NCBI RefSeq assembly: GCF_019059575.1
Contig: NW_024883118.1
Span: 1 to 64,000 of the forward strand
DNA length: 64,000 nucleotides
DNA from: Amphibalanus amphitrite
Lineage: Eukaryota; Arthropoda; Thecostraca; Balanomorpha; Balanidae
Direction: 5' to 3'
Shown here: positions 47,149 through 55,800 of the stretch, piece by piece
Layout: each line of letters begins with the position of its first letter
Position numbering within the stretch: position 1 is the first letter of the stretch
Notes under the pieces: generated by a model
The model's input: only the letters and a program-made list of their open reading frames with translations
What the model was told of the DNA's origin: nothing
The model's database searches: none
Translations under genes and position numbers: made by a program

Positions 47149-47723
47149 CGGATCGGCTGAAGGCAATCCACGACGCCCACCATCTCGCTCGTGTCGAGAC
47201 TGAGCGAGCGGGGAGGGAGTCGGTAAAGCGTCACAGCCGGCGAGAGAACGAGACCAGGTATCGGGCTGGTGACCGTGTTTGGGTTCGCGACCACAGAGCA
47301 GCAGTTGGCGGTAAGCCAAAACTTGGTCTCCCGTACGCTGGTCCCGCGACGATCACGGATAAGGTAGGTAAGGTAACCTACCGTGTACAGGACCACACCG
47401 GTCGTATACGGGTGGTGCACCACAATCACCTGAAACCAGTGGTGGAGTCGACCAGGTACGGGGGTGGCGCCGCCCCAAGGGTCCCGCCCCGACGACCCAA
47501 CTCCGATCCCGACCCACCCAGATCCCGAACGAGGTGTCCCGAGATGATCCCCGAACAGGAGCGCGCCGGGTACACTCCACAGCGCGACACTGAGGAAGTG
47601 ACAGAGGGGCTTTCTGGGGAAGAAATAGCCCGCTTACTCATACTTACTAAGTCAGCCAAACCACCCTCGCGACCATATGTCACTAGGTCCGGGCGAGTCT
47701 CACGCCCTCCAATCCGTCTTTAA
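47075..47723 (+). pseudogene. Integrase C-terminal region in a shifted frame
   Basis: This frame (first internal ATG at 47,088) holds the end of integrase, cut off from pol by the frame break just upstream. It has the segment YRAGDRVWVRDH near residue 63 of the ATG-started frame, then a GPY/F-type module (LPYAGPATITDKVGKVTYRV) that helps bind DNA and target. The Pro/Arg-rich tail ends YVTRSGRVSRPPIRL, a common ending of Gypsy Pol. No chromodomain is seen. By itself it has no catalytic core. If the frame break is a sequence error, this is simply the end of pol. Confidence 0.8.
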
Positions 47724-47750
47724 TCAGACACATGGCGATTGGCCCCATGT

Positions 47751-49088
47751 ATGGCGAGGACGTTGTCTGACAGCGATCCAATTTCAGAGATGGAGCGTGA
47801 GCTGAGCCGACTCCGATCGTGCTTGGAGGCAGAGAGGGAGGAGCGAAAGAAGGAGGTGGCGGCACTATGGCGCGCCGTCAAGAGACTGTCGCTCGGGCAG
47901 AGCGTGGTCCTCCCGAGGGGCGCCGACGCCATCGATGTCACCGCGCCTGATGTTAACGAGGAGCTGTTCCCCGACCAGAGGGACGACCAGCCCGACGCGG
48001 ACAACATCCTCCAACAAATACTTGAGGGTGAGATCGACCCACCAGACTTCAGTGGGATGGTGGCGGCTGACGAGATCGACCCACCAGACTTCAGTGGGAT
48101 GGTGGCGGCTGACGATAGCCTGGAGGTCTCATGGCCGCCGATGAACATCCCGGGTAAGGCCGGGCCCCTACCGACTGGTAACGACGATGGTCTCGATGGC
48201 GGTGTGCCCCAGGCCGAGGGCGGTGCGCCCCAGGCCGTGGGTGGTACTCCTGGTGCGCCGGGCGGTGCGCCCCAGGCCGAGGGCGGTATGCCCCAGGCCG
48301 GAGGCGGCGCTCCCGGCGCGTCCCGGACCGTGGGCGGAGCGCCTCAGGCGCAGTCGACGACGCGACCGACTCTCGGCGCCGTGACGAGCGTGAGGCACCG
48401 GGCTGCGTGCGGTGGAGCGGCAACCGGCCCACCCGACCCACCAGTGGCAGGGGTCAAGAGCGTCCTACTGGTGGGCGATTCGATGGTGTACCACGGCCGG
48501 TTTCGGACCAGGGACCCTTCGTGGTCCCTCGAGACCTGGGCTGTGTCCGGCGGAACCTGGGCCGAAATGGGCTGGTACCTTCAGGCTCGAGTGAACGCCT
48601 GGACCCGGTCCGCGGCGGCGATGGGGCACACGCCCACGGCCGTCGTGATCTGGCTCGGAGGGAACGACGCCTACCCGAGGAACCCGCCGGTCTCGGAGGG
48701 ACTCTCCCAAAACCTGGAGGGTCGCATCGAGCGTATGGTGGCGTCCTTGCGCGCGCAGTACGAGGTCTACATCGTGGGACCCACCCCGCGACCCCGCGTC
48801 GACGGACAGAGCGTGTGGGAGGACACGCAGGCCTGGAAGCTGGAACGGCACTTCGCCGAAATGCTGCGAGAACAGGGCGACGTATCGTCAGGGCGGAAGC
48901 TCGGTAAGCTGGTGGCGGTGGGCCGTCGTCTGTGCACCAGGCAGAGGGGGGCAGTCATGCATCAGGGTAAGCCCCGAGATGTGTATCGGGTGGACAAGGG
49001 GATGTTCAGAACTGACGGCGTGCACCTCACCGAGGATGGCTACCGCCGGGTCAGCGACAGGCTGCCGTGGTGGCTGCAGTGCGGGTAG
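47751..49088 (+). CDS. Third retrotransposon ORF: coiled coil, Gly/Pro repeats, SGNH/GDSL hydrolase domain
   Basis: 445 residues from the first ATG of the frame, 27 bases after the pol-frame stop. Residues 11-48 form a likely coiled coil (MERELSRLRSCLEAEREERK). Residues 94-121 are an exact tandem duplication of EIDPPDFSGMVAAD. Residues about 150-205 are GG(A/V)PQAEGG repeats. Residues 236-445 fit the SGNH-hydrolase fold: VGDSMV with Ser244 (block I), SGGTW Gly268 (block II), GGND with Asn305 (block III), TDGVH with Asp422 and His425 (block V). So all four SGNH positions are present, and it could be an active esterase. No signal peptide or membrane segment is seen, which argues against an envelope protein. 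SGNH/esterase domains are known in ORF1 of some CR1-like LINEs; I do not know them as a standard part of Gypsy elements. Confidence 0.85.
   Translation: MARTLSDSDPISEMERELSRLRSCLEAEREERKKEVAALWRAVKRLSLGQSVVLPRGADAIDVTAPDVNEELFPDQRDDQPDADNILQQILEGEIDPPDFSGMVAADEIDPPDFSGMVAADDSLEVSWPPMNIPGKAGPLPTGNDDGLDGGVPQAEGGAPQAVGGTPGAPGGAPQAEGGMPQAGGGAPGASRTVGGAPQAQSTTRPTLGAVTSVRHRAACGGAATGPPDPPVAGVKSVLLVGDSMVYHGRFRTRDPSWSLETWAVSGGTWAEMGWYLQARVNAWTRSAAAMGHTPTAVVIWLGGNDAYPRNPPVSEGLSQNLEGRIERMVASLRAQYEVYIVGPTPRPRVDGQSVWEDTQAWKLERHFAEMLREQGDVSSGRKLGKLVAVGRRLCTRQRGAVMHQGKPRDVYRVDKGMFRTDGVHLTEDGYRRVSDRLPWWLQCG
48030..48113 (+). repeat. Exact 42-bp tandem duplication in ORF3
   Basis: The 42-bp unit beginning gagatcgacccaccagactt occurs at 48,030-48,071 and again at 48,072-48,113 without a visible difference, giving a 14-residue in-frame duplication. 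Since it keeps the frame, the ORF stays intact. Confidence 0.93.
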
Positions 49089-49428
49089 GCGTGCGGCATC
49101 GTCGGGTCAACGCGTCGCGAGCGATGCGGTGCCCTGATGGGAGCGGTGCGACGGAGTCACGGCGGTCGCGATCGGTGTTGCTCTGTTGTCGCTGAGGCGC
49201 CGCGAGTGTGTGGTGTTATGTTGGGATTCTGTTGTAGTCGCGGTGCCGAAGTTTGGTAATCGTGTCGCTGATGTGTCTCGAGCGGGTGGTGTTTTGTGTT
49301 AAGACTCTGTGATGTTCGTGTTGCCGAAGTCTGGCATTGGCGGCGCAACCTGCAGGGTGTGCCTGTACGTGATGCGCCGTTGTTGTGTTGAGTTGTAGCC
49401 ATTTTCTGTGAAGGTCGCGTTTTCATTT
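49089..49428 (+). other. Non-coding 3' region of the retrotransposon
   Basis: About 340 bp between the ORF3 stop and the polypurine tract. GTG/TTG-rich; no frame or domain recognised. Confidence 0.6.
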
Positions 49429-49440
49429 AGGGGGGAGGAG
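49429..49440 (+). other. Polypurine tract
   Basis: aggggggaggag lies directly before the 3' LTR, where plus-strand DNA synthesis is primed in LTR retrotransposons. Confidence 0.85.
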
Positions 49441-49662
49441 TGTTATGGGGGCAGACCCGTACCTGTTAGGCCCGCATACTGGCCACTCTGTGACGTCACC
49501 GCCTGGGGCGACCGACCGGCCGCTGACCGGCGGTCGGGTCGCGGCGCCGGGCGGGCGTCAGTCTGCGGCGGGGCGCCGAGCGAGGAACAATACAGACTGG
49601 AGTGCACCACGACTGTGTAGTGCACGGAGGACGAGGAGGAACGGGTGCGTGTGGCCGTAACA
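49441..49662 (+). repeat. 3' LTR of the Gypsy element
   Basis: 222 bp; reads the same as the 5' LTR throughout as far as I can see. Followed by the GATA target duplication. Confidence 0.95.
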
Positions 49663-49872
49663 GATACCAAGCGCCGAATGCACTTGAAGGTATTTGAGCA
49701 GAGGAGGCAATAATTGATAACTCAACATCAGTGCAGCCAGACTTCTGATTACAAAACTTAAAAATCAATAAAGCATACACACCAAAAGTGGCAATCGCTG
49801 GGAGAGAAAAATGAAGAAGCTGTAAACAAAAGGTGAAAATATTTCAACGAAACCTATTCCAAGCACACTCAC

Positions 49873-52800
49873 CTTTCACTTTCAAGCCGTTTTTCGACTG
49901 TTTTCAGCTGCTTCTCACAGTCCCGCTGAGTCGCCCTCAGCTGCTTCTTCAGGTCATCCTCCTCTGCTCTCAAACCATTCAGCTTCTCAGTCGTTCTCGC
50001 CTATCGAAGGGAAAATCGAATATGGATAGGTGCCAATCAGTGCACGGAAGATAAGACTGAATACATTATCAACAGGTATTGATTGCAAGTGATATCTGCA
50101 GTGTTGAATATTGGACTTGGGTATTGGTATACCACGCCTAGAAAATAGGATTATGTTTCCACTTTCCAGCAGTCAGCACTATATTCAACAGCAATAATGC
50201 AAGCTAGATTCTACAGCATGTTAATCATCAGCCTTAACCCGGCAGTTGCTGGGGTATTTCGCCACCCGCCGTTTGCTGGGGGGGAGGGGGGGGGGGAATA
50301 AACGCCCCCAGCCGATAGCTCTCGAGAACCAATAGGGGCAGCGAAACGCACGAGGCGACAAACGAAAGAACGCGCGACGAGACTCTTCAGATGAGTACTT
50401 GAAAGTTGAATTTCGAGGTCACAGGTTGTGTCAAGGTCAGGTCAAACACCTGAAATTGGGCTCTCAATAGCATGGACTTCATAGCCTCGTAATGGGCGCC
50501 TCTCGTGATAAACTCTGTCAAAAATGTGCACAAGCCTTCCTAAAAGGCCCTAAAGAGTGTCAGATCTATGTAGGGGTCAGTCAAACATAGGCCAGGGTCA
50601 AGGTCAGGTCAATAAGGTAAGCACATATCCTCGAAAATCAAAACCGGTATTCGCAACATGTTTTATGGGCAATTTTGGGCGTAGAACACGATAATGGCAT
50701 TCTTTTTATCATACGGGTACGTTTTTGGCTCAAAAAGTCAATTTAAAAAATGCATGCATCATGGTCGTGAAGTAGTCACGAAAAGTGAGGGCGTTTACCC
50801 CCCCCCCCCCCCAGGAGCTCGCGGGTTTAAAGGAAATAATTCACTTTTAACATTGGGTTTTGAACTGGAATAGCACTTTTTTTAGCTTGAGCTGAGACTA
50901 GCACAAATCAGAAGCTTTTACGGCCTAACGATCACCCTAGACGAAGATGTTCCATTTCTCGTTCCAAAAAGAGTGGCTTGCAGAGGAATGCATGCCTTGC
51001 TGGGGATAAAAAGGTTTTATTTTCTTTGCTGATCACTTTGAGCATAAAAACATAAACCATTGCAAAAAGCTAATTTCGGGAAAGTGATCTATTCCCTTTA
51101 AATGGGACATATCTATTATCTACCCACAATTTTGATTTGAATCTTCAGACTTCAGAGCAATCGAAATATATGTTGATAAATATTTTTTAACCCTCGCCCG
51201 TATAGGGGAGGGGGGTCGAACGGACCCCCCTCGGTTTTTCGCGAATAACTCGCGTAAAAAGCGGCCGATCGCGACGAAACTTTCAGTACCCTCGAGTTAA
51301 TCAATTTTACACTTACCCTGAAAATTTCATGACCCTGACCCAAATGACCTTTGACCTGTGACCTACGTTCCGAGATCATGTTTGGCCGGAATCGCGATTC
51401 GGCGTATGTTGGCTCGCATTAGCCGCGCTTTCGCAGTCTTTTCGTGTTTTCATGCGGCGGGTGTTAAGGTCACCTCAAGGTCAGGTCAGGTCATTGACCT
51501 TTGATGACCTCGGTTCATTTTTCGAGTTTTACATGTTTCTAGGCCAGTTTTTGGAGCTGAATTCGAATTTAGCCACCATATGAACATTTACATAGTTGTT
51601 TTGGTGCCTTCGTAACATGTTACAAAGCTGTCAGAGGCGGTTGACACTTGACACCTACTACGAATACCCGGCGGGACCCCTACTGGATGACCTGACCTGA
51701 CCCGACCTGGCCTAAATGCATGAAGACATCATCTGTGATCAAAACTAACATGATATTCGTGATCAGCACCCCGAAAAAGCCCGTAGCAGCCACACTTTAC
51801 GACGTTCTAACAGGTCCCCATTTTCCCGACTTTTGGGTCATTGACCTGACCTGGAAGGTCAACCATAGCTTCAAAGCTGTAGGCCTGACAGCTCTTCTCG
51901 CGAATCTCTTTTTTCGGTCGAAAATGGCAGAACATGACGTCATTCTGACGTCATTTGTGGCCGACCTAGCATAGCCTCTGGATTTTTTTTTTTTTGTCTC
52001 AATGTGTAAAATTGATGCCTGAAGGGGTCTTGAAAGTTTGGTGGCAATATCTGCAGCGTTTAGGAGATATCACGGAAAAAGATGGAGGAAGGGGCGTTTC
52101 GCCCCCCCCCCCTCCCCTACGGGGCGCAGGCTGAACCCTCGCCCGTATAGGGGGGGGGGGGGGGTCGAACGGACCCCCCATGGTTTTTCGCGAATAACTC
52201 GCGTAAAAAGAGGCCGATCGCGACGAAACTTTCAGTACCCTCACGCTATTCAATTTTACACCTACCCTGAAAATTTAATGACCCTGACCCAAATGACCTT
52301 TGACCTGTGACCTACTTTTCGAGACCATGTTTAGCCAGAATCGCGATTCGGCGTATGTCGGCTCGCATTAGCGGCGCGTTTGCAGTCTTTTCGTGGTTTC
52401 AAGCATTCAAACATGTGATATGGTGTTGCCCCCATTCATTAGGGTGGGTGTCAATGTCATCTGAAGGTCAGGTCAGGTCATTGACCTTTGATGACCTCGG
52501 TTCACTTTTTCGAGTTTTACATGTTTCTAGGCCAGTTTTTGGAGCTAAATTCGAATTTAGCAACCATATGAACATTTACGAAGTAGTTTTGGTGCCTTCG
52601 TAACATGTTACGAAGCTGTCGGAGGCGGTTGACACCTACTAGGAATACCCGGTAGGACCCCTACTGGTTGATCTGACCTGACCTGACCCGACCTGGACTA
52701 AATGCATGAAGACATCTGTGATCAAAACTAACATGATATTCGTGATCAGCAGCCCGAAAAACCCCATAGCAGCCACACTTCACGACGTTCTAACAGGTCC

Positions 52801-55800
52801 CGATTTTCCCGATTTTTGGTCATTGACCTGACCTGCAAGGTCAACCAATGACCTAGGACCTTAAAATTGGGTATCATCGGCTCCCTCTCGTCACGGGCAA
52901 CACGCTCGTTTTTTTCGCGAAGCTCTAGCTCGCTCAGGGGCGAAACAGCAATGGGGGGGGGGTCTAACGGACCCCCCCTTATACTCGCGGCTGGAAAAAA
53001 AAACAATACGGGCGAGGGTTAAGGAAATATACTACTTTCCTCATATTACTGCATGCTGATTGGCTGACAATTGGCCTCTGCCAGAGGTGGCTGCATTCTT
53101 TGTTTGCATTCTTTCACATTCCTCCATTAGGGGAGAGTGGGGTAAGATGCCCAGGGTGGGAAAGACGCCCCACCCCCTCTAGCGCCGAAACAAATAATCG
53201 CACCTGGAAATTAATGTTCTTAGCGTAAAGCGGCAGCCTGCCTTGTTAACTGCACAAAAATTTGCGAAGCTCAGTTGGGCAATGGCTGGCTGGTTATGGC
53301 ATGTTTTTTATTTGCTGTTTTCAAAAAATATTTTGTTGTCAAAACATTGTAAATATCAAAGAAGGTAGATAATTTTTGCGTCCCTTGCTATAGTCGTGAT
53401 ACATTAACATGCGTGTACTGTGTCCCAAACAGTTTGTTTCAGGGTGTAGTTTTATGGCTAACAAATTGTACTGATTTAATGTTACTTCGGTACCTTGGGG
53501 TAAGACGCCCCCTGTCCTGATGGGGAAAGACGCCCCCCTAAATCCGTAGGCTGTCCTTCAAGCAGCCCGTCAAATCATTTATTACATTCTTGTGATGAGA
53601 GACAAAAGCCGATCTGGGACTATTGAGAGTCCAGTACGGTCGGGTGCTCCCCATGCCGGTCTCTCCGCACACACAGCGACTTTTTTGGCGGCATCTGACT
53701 CTGAGAGCCCTCACGACGGCCTCTGTGGGCCCCATTATTGGCTCCAGGGCCCCTCACGACATCCTTTGAGGGCTCCCACGTTGGCTCCACGGGCCGCGCT
53801 GGTATCTGAGGTCCCCACGATGGGCTCGAGGGGCCTCAAGCATCATGAAGACCTATAAGGGCCCCAGAGTGGTCTCCGAAAGCCACCACGGAGGCTTGTT
53901 TGGCCGCGCTGGATTATGATGGCCCTAACGATGACCTCTGAAGCCCCTTACGACTACTTTTGAGGGCCCTTACGATGACGTTTGGTGTCTACTGCAGGCT
54001 CGAAGGGACTACTGATTCGTTCAGGCGATTCACGTGCCCATTTATGTCACTTATAGTGCAGGGGGCATCTTCCCCAACGCCAGGGGGCGTCTTTCCCACC
54101 CTGTGGGGTAAGATGCCCCCTTTCACTTCTTCGGGAAAATGCTTAATAGCAAAAAAAGCTATCATATTTCAGGCACGAAAGTGTGATATTTTTGGAGAAA
54201 AATGATGTCGGCTTCCGTTGAAACTCCAAACTTTTGCTTTCCGATCGTCATTTTCGAATAATATATGACATAGCAAAACCCTGGGCATCTTTCCCCACTC
54301 TCCCCTACATTCATCCATAAGGGACTGGTTTTGGAACTAATCAGTTTGCTCACCAGGTGAGTAAAATGGATACATCTTTGGCTAGGGTGATCATCGGGAT
54401 AAAAAGGCTTCAGAAATGTGCTAGTCTCTGCTGAACCTACAAAACTGCTATTTCAATTCAAAGTCCCATCTTAACCCGCGCACCGACGGGGGTCTGCGCC
54501 AACTTCGCACCCCGCCCCCCCCCCCTGAGATCTCGAGAACGAAGCAAGAAAGCGACAAGCGGTAAACGGCATCGGATACGCACGGCCAAGATCTACAATT
54601 TTTACTAAGGTCATTTTCAGGTCAGGTCAAAGATGACGTCACAGGGGTCGAAAAAGTCAAAATGGCGGCGCTAGATATGGAGAGAGTTTTTCTCGAATAA
54701 CTTTCGAATTAGTCAAGATAGGAACAAACTAAGGGCAGCATCGTGATCCTCTCGTCAATCCGCATCGAATGATATATATGTTGACCTCGAAAGGTCAAGG
54801 TCAAAGGTTGACCTCAGGTCACGTGACCTTGAGGTCATCATGTAAATCATTCGATGCGTCTTGACGAGCTGAACACAATGAGACCATCCACGCGTCTGTA
54901 TCTTGTTCCTGTACGGAGTTATTGGCCAAAAACCTTTGGTGACCTTTGATGATGTCACATGACCTCAAAGCTGCCCAACAGCAAAACAGACCTCAAGGTA
55001 GTGAAGGTTGATCGTATATGAAGTCATGTATGGTATATGGGGCCATTCCGACCCGTTTTAGTGGTAAAAACAGGGAGTTGATTTTTCCCCCATTGACTTA
55101 TAATGGGGAGGTCGCGAAATTGACCTGACCTTAGGTCACCGATATCAAAATTCCGAGATATACAAATTGTAGCTACTAATGACCTAATAATATCCTGCGA
55201 CTTTCAAAGGCCTCCGACATCTACTGTTGCTCTGGCACGGTGACAAAGTTGCAAAAAAGTGACTTGAGGTTGGGTCATTCAAAGTGACCTGGTGACCTGA
55301 CCTTAAAAGGTAGGAGGTTCAAACTTGCACACCATGTGTAAAATTGATGAGGTTATAGTCATACCAAATTTCGCGGCGCTACGCGCCGCGGTTTTCCCGC
55401 TATTCGCGAAAAACCGGGGGGGCGGATATCCGCCCCCCCCCCGTCGGTGCGCGGGTTAAAAGTGGCATATTTCCTTTAATAATTTTGGTGGTCATTACCT
55501 TGTTGATGTCATTTTCATACTTAGCTTTCTGAAATTCTTCCAGACGAGTATTGAAACTGCCAATGGTTTTCACATGTTCTGCTATATTTTTAACATCCAG
55601 CAGACCTGTAAAGCAATACCATTGGTTTCATAATTCATACCTAATAATCATTTGACCATTGTTGACTTTTTCAAGAACACCATAACATATGAACAAACTC
55701 ATCAATTGAAAAACAAAAAAGAGCAATGACAGCCTCATAACTGAACTTCCTTATCCATCATGCATACCAATTGATGCCAAGCAAGACATGATCAAAAGTG

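Larger units (their letters stand above)
42236..49662 (+). mobile_element. Nearly complete Ty3/Gypsy LTR retrotransposon with an extra SGNH-hydrolase ORF
   Basis: About 7.43 kb. Two 222-bp LTRs begin TGTTATGG and end CCGTAACA. I read no difference between them, so the insertion is recent. A 4-bp GATA duplication lies outside both ends (42,232-42,235 and 49,663-49,666). Inside, in order: a primer-binding site, gag with two zinc knuckles, pol (protease, reverse transcriptase, RNase H, integrase; the Gypsy order), a third ORF with an SGNH domain, and a polypurine tract. Only pol shows a break, near the end of integrase. The element lies in an intron of the minus-strand coiled-coil gene, in opposite orientation to it. 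Confidence 0.95.
53019..55479. mobile_element. AGGAAATA-type TTAA MITE with two other elements nested inside
   Basis: Outer ends are TTAA-GGAAATATACTACTTTCC at left and aaaagtggcatatttcct-TTAA at right. The family body shows only as 53,023-53,127, 54,308-54,470 and 55,460-55,479. The rest is a TA-flanked element (53,128-54,307) and a GC-tipped TTAA element (54,471-55,459) inserted into it. The piece 54,308-54,470 is an inverted match to 50,850-51,010. Its left TTAA is the same as the right TTAA of T3. The right end is only 20 bp from the splice donor of the exon at 55,499. Confidence 0.7.

Noticed and set aside
47739..47750. Earlier TTG start for the SGNH ORF
   Set aside because: A eukaryotic start should be ATG; the first in-frame ATG is 47,751.
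47751..49088. Envelope (env) gene of an errantivirus-type element
   Set aside because: No signal peptide, transmembrane helix or furin-type site; the domain is a hydrolase.
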